In this document: positions 14,237-19,827 of the stretch, in pieces
Layout of the letters: every line of letters begins with the position of its first letter
How positions within the stretch are numbered: position 1 is the first letter of the stretch
DNA from: JBPCPM01 sp050999155
GTDB lineage: Bacteria; Actinomycetota; Thermoleophilia; Solirubrobacterales; 70-9
Assembly (NCBI GenBank): GCA_050999155.1
Contig: JBPCPM010000172.1
Coordinates: 1-19,827, forward strand
Length of the DNA: 19,827 nucleotides
Direction: 5' to 3'
The notes under the pieces: generated by a model
Databases searched by the model: none
Seen by the model: the letters and a program-made list of their open reading frames with translations, nothing else
What the model was told of the DNA's origin: nothing
Position numbers and translations under genes: made by a program

Positions 14237-14593
14237 CTAGAAGCTGACGATCTCGTAGCCGGCGTCTATCAGCTTCTTGATGCTCGGGTGGCCTTTGTAC
14301 TCGTCGAGCAGCTCGATCTCGGCGGCTTCGACACCCTCGGTGGCGCCGAAGGCCCCAGCGCAGTACTTGCAGGCACCAGCGATCGAATCCCGGACGCCGT
14401 CCACCAGATCATGGTGCTCGTGCTCGGGGCGGCCGAAGGTCGCGGCAGCCTGGGTCCCCGCCCCGTCGAACAGGACCGTCACGTCGTCCCCGGCATCCTG
14501 GAGCTCACGGGCCACCATCAGGCCGTTGACGACGCGGCCCTCGCTCTCGTGGGACTCGCCGTCGGCCAGGATCATGATTGCTGCCTTCGCCAT
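14237..14593 (-). CDS. DsrE-family sulfur-relay-like protein
   Basis: The 118-residue protein has the DsrE/DsrF-like fold pattern: an N-terminal strand MAKAAIMILADGE, a helix with GRVVNGLMVARELQDAG, a second strand DDVTVLFDGAG, and a C-terminal KKLIDAGYEIVSF. The motif GACKYCAGAFGA holds two cysteines at the position of the family's reactive Cys. Family members shuttle sulfur or act in stress responses; the partner here is unknown and no other sulfur-relay gene lies nearby. The ATG at 14593 has AAAGG five bases upstream. It stands alone, 115 bp after the DivIVA-like gene. Confidence 0.85.
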   Translation of the reverse strand: MAKAAIMILADGESHESEGRVVNGLMVARELQDAGDDVTVLFDGAGTQAAATFGRPEHEHHDLVDGVRDSIAGACKYCAGAFGATEGVEAAEIELLDEYKGHPSIKKLIDAGYEIVSF

Positions 14594-14668
14594 TCGTGCC
14601 TTTCGCAGGGTGGTCGCCGGGAGTACTGCCGAACCCGGGTCGCCGCGCTCGGCAACCAGTCACGACTA

Positions 14669-14685
14669 CCGCGTACGCGACGCGG
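14669..14685. terminator. Small hairpin after the DivIVA-like gene
   Basis: CCGCGT (14669-14674) and ACGCGG (14680-14685) form a 6-bp stem with a 5-base loop, 24 bases after the DivIVA-like stop codon. It lacks a U tract. Nothing else is seen in 14594-14708 apart from the ribosome-binding site of the DsrE-like gene. Confidence 0.25.
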
Positions 14686-14708
14686 CTAAACCGCTGGGGG
14701 ATCCGGCC

Positions 14709-16055
14709 TCAGCCGGAGGCGATGTCGAGCACGAGTCGCGAGCTGTCCTGGGAGCGGACCAGCAGCGGAAGCGAGCTGGCGTCCCCGAGCGCGGCGGGGA
14801 GGTCGACATCGGCGCTGACGGTCAGCACGAAGGTGGCCCGGCCGCCCGAGAAGCTCTCGATGCGGACCTGCTCGACGGCGCCGATGCCGGCCGCTGCGTC
14901 CTGGCAGCGCGTCAGTTCCTCGAAGGTCGTGATCGGCCCGATCTCCAGGACGACGCCGCGCCCGGTGACGGCAGCCGGAGCGGTGGGAGCGCCGGCCTCC
15001 GAGCGCTGCGGCTGGGTTTCTGGATCGGGATCCTCGGCGGACGGTGTATCCCACCGTGAGGCCTGGATGTCGTCGGCGCGGGGTTCGTCGGGCGCAAGCG
15101 ACTCCTCGGCCTGCCGGGCTGACTCGTCGACGCCCTCGATGAGGCCCTCGAGCCGCGCGGTGAGCCGGGCGATCTCGTCGCCGACCGAGTCGACCGGGGT
15201 GGTCGAGGCCTGGGGTTGCGCCGGCTCATCGGGCTCCTCGGCTTCCTCGGCGGCGGACTCGCGGTCGCCGCCCGTGCTCCACCCTTTGATGGCCTCGGTT
15301 GTCTGGTCGAGGCTGGGGTGCCCGGGCCGGCCGCGACCGCCGCGCCCCTTGTGGGTCTCTGCCTCTTCGATCTCCTTGGCCACCTCGGCCGCTACCCGGT
15401 CGCGCAGCTCGACGAGCTCGCGCACGTCGTCCATGATCGCCTCGGCCTCTTGGGCGGCCTCCTGACGGATGGTGTCGGCGGCCAGGCAGGCGTGCTTGTG
15501 GACCTCCTCGATGCTCTCGCCGACGAGCTTGACGGCCTGGATGGCCTGGGCCGACCGGCGGCGCTCGGTCTCCAGGCGCTCCTCGAACCGGTTGCGCTCG
15601 AAGGCGACTCGGTCGTCGGCCGCCTTGCGGTCCTCATCGACGCGGCCCTCGGCGTCGGTGCGCTCGGCTTGCACGGCGTCGTGGGCGCGCTTGCGTTCGC
15701 GCCCCAGCTCGTCGCTGGCCTGCCGGCGCTCGGCCTGGAGCTGGTCGTGCCAGCGGGTGCGCTCGGACTCGAGCATCGTGAGCAGCTGCTGACGCTGGGT
15801 GTCGGCGTCGCTGCGCGCCTGGGAGAGCTGCTGCTCGGCCCGCTTCTGGGCGTCGGTTGCCTCGCTGCGCAGATCACGGTCCACGGTCGCCTGGTGCGCG
15901 CGCTGCTCGGCCTGCGCGGCGGCGGTGTCACGCTCGTGCTCGAGCCATCCGATCTGTTTCTCGGCCTTTTCAAGGACCATCTCGACATCGGAGCGCCGGT
16001 AGCCGAACAGGACGCGGCGAAAGCCGTAGCGGGTCGGAGAGTCATCAGGAGGCAC
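14709..16055 (-). CDS. DivIVA-like coiled-coil protein with a C-terminal alpha/beta domain
   Basis: Residues 10-45 (FRRVLFGYRRSDVEMVLEKA) resemble the DivIVA N-terminal motif, which in other proteins targets curved membrane at poles and septa. Residues about 30-240 are a long charged coiled coil rich in Glu, Arg, Gln and Ala. Residues 240-365 are acidic, Pro-rich and likely disordered. The final 80 residues (GRGVVLEIGPITTFEELTRCQ to SRLVLDIASG) form a compact domain with beta-alpha-beta spacing and the phrase VEQVRIESFSGGRATFVLTV. A role in cell shape, septation or scaffolding is inferred only from the DivIVA-like start. The GTG at 16055 lacks a Shine-Dalgarno sequence, with TACGCT nine bases upstream. 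A 7-bp inverted repeat (16054-16069) overlaps the start codon. The 57-bp gap from rsfS suggests its own promoter. Confidence 0.75.
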   Translation of the reverse strand: MPPDDSPTRYGFRRVLFGYRRSDVEMVLEKAEKQIGWLEHERDTAAAQAEQRAHQATVDRDLRSEATDAQKRAEQQLSQARSDADTQRQQLLTMLESERTRWHDQLQAERRQASDELGRERKRAHDAVQAERTDAEGRVDEDRKAADDRVAFERNRFEERLETERRRSAQAIQAVKLVGESIEEVHKHACLAADTIRQEAAQEAEAIMDDVRELVELRDRVAAEVAKEIEEAETHKGRGGRGRPGHPSLDQTTEAIKGWSTGGDRESAAEEAEEPDEPAQPQASTTPVDSVGDEIARLTARLEGLIEGVDESARQAEESLAPDEPRADDIQASRWDTPSAEDPDPETQPQRSEAGAPTAPAAVTGRGVVLEIGPITTFEELTRCQDAAAGIGAVEQVRIESFSGGRATFVLTVSADVDLPAALGDASSLPLLVRSQDSSRLVLDIASG

Positions 16056-16069
16056 GCTCGCACGAGCGT
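16054..16069. promoter_or_regulatory. Inverted repeat overlapping the DivIVA-like start codon
   Basis: ACGCTCG (16054-16060) and CGAGCGT (16063-16069) are perfect inverted repeats separated by two bases. They cover both the start codon and the -10 candidate TACGCT (16065-16070, minus). It could be an operator or an RNA hairpin. It is short and may be chance in GC-rich DNA. Confidence 0.3.
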
Positions 16070-16112
16070 ACCCAGCGCCGCGGACGGGCGCGCGGCCGGT
16101 CGCCGCGTGTCC

Positions 16113-16523
16113 TTAGGCCGAGGCCGCCGTCTGGGCCGGCGGCTCGGGGAGCTCGAGTTCGACCTGCGGGGCCTCGCCCCAGAGGTGATCGAGCCGATAG
16201 CGCTCGCGCGCCTCTGGCTGGAAGACGTGCAGCACGCAGTCGCCGTAATCCATGAGCATCCAGAAGGCCGTCCGCTCGCCCTCGGTGCGCAGGGGCAGGG
16301 CCCGGTGGCGCTGTTTGAGCTGGTGGCGGACCTCGTCGGCGATCGCCTTGGCCATCCGCTCGTTGCGCGCCGTCGCGACCAGCAGCACGTCGGTGTAGCT
16401 GACGTAGTCGCGGACGTCGAGCGCGACGAGGTCGGTGGCGCCCTTGGCGTCGGCCAGGGCGGCGATCTCACGGGCCAGCGCGAGCCCGTCGGGGATCTCG
16501 GTGGGAGTCGTCGTCTCGGTCAC
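16113..16523 (-). CDS. rsfS: Ribosomal silencing factor RsfS
   Basis: RsfS binds uL14 and blocks joining of the ribosomal subunits when nutrients are scarce. The 136-residue protein has the DUF143 pattern: LAREIAALADAKGATDLVALDV, then SYTDVLLVATARNERMAKAIADEV, then WMLMDYGDCVLHVFQPEARERYRLDHLW, each a recognisable family block. A short Pro/Ala tail follows. The GTG start at 16523 overlaps the nadD stop by four bases (GTGA), which indicates translational coupling. The nadD-rsfS pairing is common across bacteria. Confidence 0.96.
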   Translation of the reverse strand: MTETTTPTEIPDGLALAREIAALADAKGATDLVALDVRDYVSYTDVLLVATARNERMAKAIADEVRHQLKQRHRALPLRTEGERTAFWMLMDYGDCVLHVFQPEARERYRLDHLWGEAPQVELELPEPPAQTAASA

Positions 16524-17116
16524 AGGTACAGCCCTTCGCGCTCGATGTACGAGCGCACCGTATCGGGCACGAGGTAGCGGATCGGGCGGCCGGCGGCTCG
16601 CCGGCGACGGACCTCCGAGGAGGAGACGTCGACGGCCGGCATGGTGAACCAGCGCGTATCGGCTCCGAGCTCGGCCAGCGCCTCGTCGGCCTGGGCGTCG
16701 GGATAGCCCAGTCGACGGGCGACGGCGATCGGGGCCAGGGCGGCAACGTCGCGTGCCCGGTGCCAGGACCCGAAGCCGGCGGCCTGGTCAGCTCCGACGA
16801 TCAGCAGCAGCTCCTGGTCGCGATGGCGGTCGGCAAGTTCGGCGAGCGTGTCATGCATGTAGGACGGACCGGGCCGTTCGGTCTCGATGGTGCTGACCTC
16901 AAGCGCCGGATCGTCGGCCACCGCGCATTCGGCCATCGCCACGCGATGGCCGGCGCCCGGCTCGGGGTCTATCGGCTTGTGGGGCGCCTGCCCGGTCGGG
17001 ACCAGCAGCACGCGGTCGAGCTCAAGCTCCTGGCAGGCCGAGCTCGCGCACAGCAGGTGGCCGAGGTGGGGCGGGTTGAAGGCGCTGCCGTAGACGCCGA
17101 TCCGACTGGTGGTCAG
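16520..17116 (-). CDS. nadD: Nicotinate-nucleotide adenylyltransferase NadD, apparently without a canonical start codon
   Basis: NadD joins nicotinate mononucleotide and ATP to make deamido-NAD. The nucleotidyltransferase motif GVYGSAFNPPHLGH and the second motif VSSSEVRRR near the C terminus are both present, as is LLLIVGADQAAGFGSW. The first ATG, GTG or TTG in frame is the GTG at 17011, but this lies after the HxGH active-site motif, so a start there would give a dead protein. The frame is open back only to the proA stop TAG at 17129-17131, which is in the same frame. Between them the only near-cognate candidates are CTG at 17116 (giving MTTSRIGVYG, 198 aa, the normal length) and ATC at 17101. 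I used CTG; AGGG lies about 10 bases before it. Confidence 0.88.
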   Translation of the reverse strand: MTTSRIGVYGSAFNPPHLGHLLCASSACQELELDRVLLVPTGQAPHKPIDPEPGAGHRVAMAECAVADDPALEVSTIETERPGPSYMHDTLAELADRHRDQELLLIVGADQAAGFGSWHRARDVAALAPIAVARRLGYPDAQADEALAELGADTRWFTMPAVDVSSSEVRRRRAAGRPIRYLVPDTVRSYIEREGLYL

Positions 17117-17128
17117 GCGGCGAACGCC

Positions 17129-18394
17129 CTACTCCCGGACCTGGCCGTCGCCGTGGACCACGTAGCGGACGCTGGTCAGCTCGCGCAGGCCGATCGGCCC
17201 GCGGGCGTGGAGCTTCTGGGTGGAGTTGCCGATCTCGGCCCCCATGCCGAACTCGAACCCGTCGGTGAATCGGGTCGAGGCGTTGACGTAGACGCAGGCT
17301 GCGTCGACCGCGTCGGTGAAGGCGCGGGCCGTCGGACCGGACTCGGTGACGATGGCCTCCGAGTGACCGGTGCCGTAGCGGTTGACGTGGTCGATCGCCT
17401 CTTGGGCGGAGTCGACGACGCCGACGACGATCTTCAGCGCGTGGAACTCCGCCGACCAGTCCTCGTCGGTCGCCGCTGCCACCGGCGTCGGCCTCCCCGC
17501 GGCCCGGGCACGGTCGTCCCCGGAGATCTCCACCCCGGCCTCGTGGAGGTCGGCGAGCAGGACCGGCAACATGGTCTCGGCCAGAGTGGCGTGGACGAGC
17601 AGGGTCTCGGCGGCGTTGCAGACGCCGGGACGCTGGGTCTTGGCGTTGAGCGTGACGGCCCGGGCCTTGGCCTCGTCGGCCTCGGCGTCGACGTAGACGT
17701 GGCAGTTGCCCGAGGCGGCGTAGATGACCGGGACCGTGGCGTGCTGCTTGAGCACCTGCTTGAGGCCCTCCCCGCCGCGGGGAAGGATCAGGTCGACCAC
17801 GCCCTCCTGGGTGGCGAGCTCGCGCAGGTCGTCTCGGTCGCGGCCGGCCAGCGGGCAGATCGTGCCGGGCGGCAGGCCCTCGGCCTGGACGGCCTCGGCG
17901 AAGACGGCACCGAGCACGGCATTGGAGTGCTCGGCCATCGTGGAACCGCGCAGCACGGCGGCGTTGCCGGACTTCAGGCACAGGGCGCCGGCGTCGATCG
18001 TCACGTTGGGCCGCGCTTCGTAGACGATGGCGATCACGCCCAGCGGCGAGCGGCGGCGGGCGATGTCCAGCCCGTTGGGCAGCCGCCAGCCGTCGACGAC
18101 CTCGCCGACCGGGTCGGGCAGGGCCGCGACCTCGCGGACCCCGACGGCCATCGCCTCGACGCGGTCGGCGTCGAGGGCGAGCCGGTCGAGCAGGGCGGAT
18201 TTTAGCCCGTTGACGCGGGCAGCGTCGAGGTCCAGCGCGTTGGCTTCGAGGATCTCGGGGATCCGGCGCTCCAGGGCGGCGGCCACCGCGTGCAGGGCGG
18301 CGTTCTTGCGGACCGTGGAGGTGACGGCGAGCTCGCGCGAGGCCTCCTTGGCCTGCTGGCACAGCTCGGCGATGCCGGTGGAAACGGTTGCCAT
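17129..18394 (-). CDS. proA: Gamma-glutamyl phosphate reductase
   Basis: ProA reduces gamma-glutamyl phosphate to glutamate semialdehyde, the second step of proline synthesis. From the ATG at 18394 the product is 421 residues, the standard size. It has the aldehyde-dehydrogenase fold with SPLGVIAIVYEARPNVTIDA, KSGNAAVLRGS, the catalytic Cys in KTQRPGVCNAAET, FGMGAEIGNSTQKLHARGP, and the family ending LTSVRYVVHGDGQVRE. It follows proB by 29 bp on the same strand. The start has no Shine-Dalgarno sequence, but TACGCT lies nine bases upstream, the same arrangement as the DivIVA-like gene, so it may also be transcribed separately as a leaderless message. Confidence 0.97.
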   Translation of the reverse strand: MATVSTGIAELCQQAKEASRELAVTSTVRKNAALHAVAAALERRIPEILEANALDLDAARVNGLKSALLDRLALDADRVEAMAVGVREVAALPDPVGEVVDGWRLPNGLDIARRRSPLGVIAIVYEARPNVTIDAGALCLKSGNAAVLRGSTMAEHSNAVLGAVFAEAVQAEGLPPGTICPLAGRDRDDLRELATQEGVVDLILPRGGEGLKQVLKQHATVPVIYAASGNCHVYVDAEADEAKARAVTLNAKTQRPGVCNAAETLLVHATLAETMLPVLLADLHEAGVEISGDDRARAAGRPTPVAAATDEDWSAEFHALKIVVGVVDSAQEAIDHVNRYGTGHSEAIVTESGPTARAFTDAVDAACVYVNASTRFTDGFEFGMGAEIGNSTQKLHARGPIGLRELTSVRYVVHGDGQVRE

Positions 18395-18403
18395 TGCAGA
18401 CAA

Positions 18404-18409
18404 AGCGTA
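18404..18409 (-). promoter_or_regulatory. Candidate -10 hexamer before proA
   Basis: TACGCT on the minus strand, nine bases before the proA ATG, has the same hexamer and spacing as before the DivIVA-like gene. No -35 is visible. Confidence 0.35.
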
Positions 18410-18423
18410 CCGGCGGGCCGGGA

Positions 18424-19515
18424 TCAGTCCTCCAGGGCCAGTTCGTCGCGGTGGATGGCCTCCTCGGAGGCGTGGGGCAACAGCTCGCGGACCTCGGCGC
18501 TCTTGAGGCCTTTGATCCGGCCCAGCTCGGCCGCGCTGTAGTTGACGATGCCCTTGCCGAGGTGACGCCCGCCCGCGCTGACCTCGACGGCATCGCCGGC
18601 AGCAAAGTCGCCTGAGACCTCCACCACCCCTACGGGCAGCAGGCTCCGGCCCTCGCGCAGCAGCACGCGGGCCGCCCCCTCGTCGATCTCCAACCGGCCC
18701 TGGGGCGGCTTGGCGTGACGCAGCCACAGCTTGAAGCTCGACGTGCTGCGGGCGCGAGCCGTGAAGCGGGTGCCGACGGTGTCACCGGTGGCAGCCGCCA
18801 TGAGGGTGCCGTCGACGGTCCCGTCGCAGACGATGGTCTCGGTGCCGGCCGAGGTGGCCATGCGGGCGGCGCTGACCTTGCTGCGCATTCCGCCGGTCCC
18901 CCAGGGGCCGGTCTGGGCGCCGATCTGCAGCTTCTCGAGCGCCGCGAAATCATCGACCTCGCCGATCAGCTCCGCGGCGGGGTCGTGCCGGGGGTCGGCG
19001 GTGTGCAGGCCCGAGATGTCGGTGAGCAGGACCAGCAGCCGCGCCCGCAGCAGCACGGCGACCTGGGCGGCGAGCACGTCGTTGTCGCCGAAGGTGATCT
19101 CGTCGGTGGCCGTGGTGTCGTTCTCGTTGATGACCGGGACCGCGTCCCAGTCGAGCAGCCGCTCCAGGGTGGCCCGGACGTTGACGTAGTGGCGGCGGAC
19201 CTCCATGTCGAAGGCGGTGAGCAGGACCTGGGCGCTGGTCACGCCGTCGGCGGCCAGCCGGTGTTCGTACTCGCGGTACAGCGGCCCCTGGCCGATGGCC
19301 GACAGGGCCTGCAGCTCGTCGACCGCGCTCGGACGGGCGGCGCCGCCCCGCATCCGCCGGCCGGTGGCGATCGAGCCCGAGGTGACGAGCACGATCCGCT
19401 CGTCGCCGCCGTGCAGCGAGGCCACCTGGGCGCAGACCCGGTCGAGTACTGGGGCGCGCAGGGCACCGTCGACGTCCGAGACGATGGCCGATCCGAGCTT
19501 GACGACGACGGTCAC
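18424..19515 (-). CDS. proB: Glutamate 5-kinase
   Basis: ProB phosphorylates glutamate, the first and usually proline-inhibited step of proline synthesis. The 363 residues comprise an amino-acid-kinase domain (about 1-245) with VVKLGSAIV, IVLVTSGSIATGRR, NENDTTATDEITFGDND and GTGGMRSKVSAARMA, followed by a C-terminal PUA domain (about 270-350, with GAARVLLREGRSLLPVGV and GKGIVNYSAAEL). The GTG at 19515 has no Shine-Dalgarno sequence; TATCCT is eight bases upstream. It lies between obgE (97-bp gap) and proA. The obgE-proB-proA order is common in Gram-positive and actinobacterial chromosomes. Confidence 0.97.
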   Translation of the reverse strand: MTVVVKLGSAIVSDVDGALRAPVLDRVCAQVASLHGGDERIVLVTSGSIATGRRMRGGAARPSAVDELQALSAIGQGPLYREYEHRLAADGVTSAQVLLTAFDMEVRRHYVNVRATLERLLDWDAVPVINENDTTATDEITFGDNDVLAAQVAVLLRARLLVLLTDISGLHTADPRHDPAAELIGEVDDFAALEKLQIGAQTGPWGTGGMRSKVSAARMATSAGTETIVCDGTVDGTLMAAATGDTVGTRFTARARSTSSFKLWLRHAKPPQGRLEIDEGAARVLLREGRSLLPVGVVEVSGDFAAGDAVEVSAGGRHLGKGIVNYSAAELGRIKGLKSAEVRELLPHASEEAIHRDELALED

Positions 19516-19523
19516 GGCGCCGA

Positions 19524-19529
19524 AGGATA
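19524..19529 (-). promoter_or_regulatory. Candidate -10 hexamer for leaderless proB
   Basis: TATCCT, followed by TCG as at leuS, sits eight bases before the proB GTG, in the obgE-proB gap. A start at the usual distance would fall on or next to the GTG. No -35 is apparent. Confidence 0.4.
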
Positions 19530-19612
19530 GGCGGGGCCGTGGCGGCCAGCCCAGCCACGCGACCCGGCCGCGGATTGTGGTCGCCCAGCGAGCAGGATTC
19601 GCGCCCGACGAT

Positions 19613-19827
19613 TCAGCGGGCGGGCATGAAGTCGAAGGCGTCGTCGCCGATGCGCACCTCGTCGCCGTCGTCGAACCCGGCGCGCCGCAGGGCCCGCACG
19701 ACGCCGATCTGGTGCAGGCGCTCCTCGACGAAGGCCAGGGCCTCGGGGTTGGCGAGGTCGTGGCGGTTGATCAGCGTCTGGATCCCGGGTCCGTCGATCC
19801 GCCATGCCCCCTCGTCCTCCTCAGAGA
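19613..19827 (-). CDS. obgE: GTPase ObgE/CgtA, C-terminal part only (runs off the right edge)
   Basis: Obg is a ribosome-assembly GTPase acting on the 50S subunit. Only the last 70 or so residues are present, and they match the OCT (Obg C-terminal) domain: AWRIDGPGIQTLINRHDLAN, then EALAFVEERLHQIGVVRALR, then GFDDGDEVRIGDDAFDFMPAR and the stop TGA at 19613-19615. The Obg fold and G domain lie outside the window. The identification rests on this domain plus the obgE-proB-proA gene order. Confidence 0.9.
   Translation of the reverse strand, partial: SEEDEGAWRIDGPGIQTLINRHDLANPEALAFVEERLHQIGVVRALRRAGFDDGDEVRIGDDAFDFMPAR

Noticed and set aside
14594..14708. A tRNA-like or regulatory RNA in the gap before the DsrE-like gene
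   Set aside because: GGGTTCGGC on the minus strand resembles a T loop, but no cloverleaf or acceptor stem can be drawn; only a small hairpin remains.
16520..17011. A 163-residue NadD starting at the GTG at 17011
   Set aside because: It lacks the HxGH nucleotide-binding motif encoded just upstream in the same open frame.
17022..18605. A 527-codon minus-strand frame overlapping proA
   Set aside because: Arg/Pro-rich shadow; ProA motifs are all in the other frame.
1..19827. CRISPR array, prophage, or defence island
   Set aside because: No regularly spaced repeats beyond the two-copy unit at 3230-3341, no phage structural or integrase genes, and no nuclease, methylase or toxin-antitoxin motifs were seen.

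Overview
The window is about 19.8 kb of very GC-rich DNA (roughly 70% by eye). It carries mostly chromosomal housekeeping genes and one insertion sequence at the left edge. Gene order (obgE-proB-proA-nadD-rsfS; comEA-comEC-holA next to rpsT), GTG/TTG starts, and a DivIVA-like coiled-coil protein suggest a high-GC actinobacterium. My best guess is the Thermoleophilia/Solirubrobacterales side, but that is an inference from layout and protein style, not a search result.

Layout. 1-1100: an IS481-family element with 25-bp imperfect terminal inverted repeats, inserted exactly at a GCTAGC site that contains the stop codon of murJ. 1102-2913: murJ (lipid II flippase, minus). 2956-3222: rpsT (plus), divergent from murJ across a TATA core that could serve both. 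3230-3341: a two-copy tandem repeat between the convergent rpsT and holA. 4321 down to 3350 holA, 6631 to 4358 comEC, 7247 to 6645 comEA, 8683 to 7328 a CNNM/CBS/CorC membrane protein, 9007 to 8732 acylphosphatase, 11546 to 9054 leuS, and 12915 to 11596 a secreted nidogen-domain/thrombospondin-type-3 protein, all minus. 13083-14035: two plus-strand genes of unknown function, then tRNA-Ala(GGC) at 14060-14132. 14593 down to 14237 a DsrE-like protein, 16055 to 14709 a DivIVA-like coiled-coil protein, 16523 to 16113 rsfS, 17116 to 16520 nadD, 18394 to 17129 proA, 19515 to 18424 proB, and the C-terminal end of obgE at the right edge, all minus.

How the genes fit together: ComEA and ComEC form a DNA-uptake receptor and channel. 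HolA is the clamp-loader delta subunit. MurJ exports the peptidoglycan precursor. ProB and ProA carry out the first two steps of proline synthesis. NadD makes NAD precursors. Obg and RsfS act on the 50S ribosomal subunit, and LeuS, S20 and tRNA-Ala serve translation.

I found no clearly novel multi-gene system. The most interesting signals are small: the IS inserted into the murJ stop codon, with a target site that would also supply the transposase stop; a perfect 30-bp palindrome in the IS leader; a recurring TANNCT hexamer 6-11 nt upstream of five genes that lack a Shine-Dalgarno sequence, which suggests leaderless transcription; a nadD with no ATG, GTG or TTG ahead of its active-site motif; and a 60-bp-period tandem repeat between rpsT and holA.
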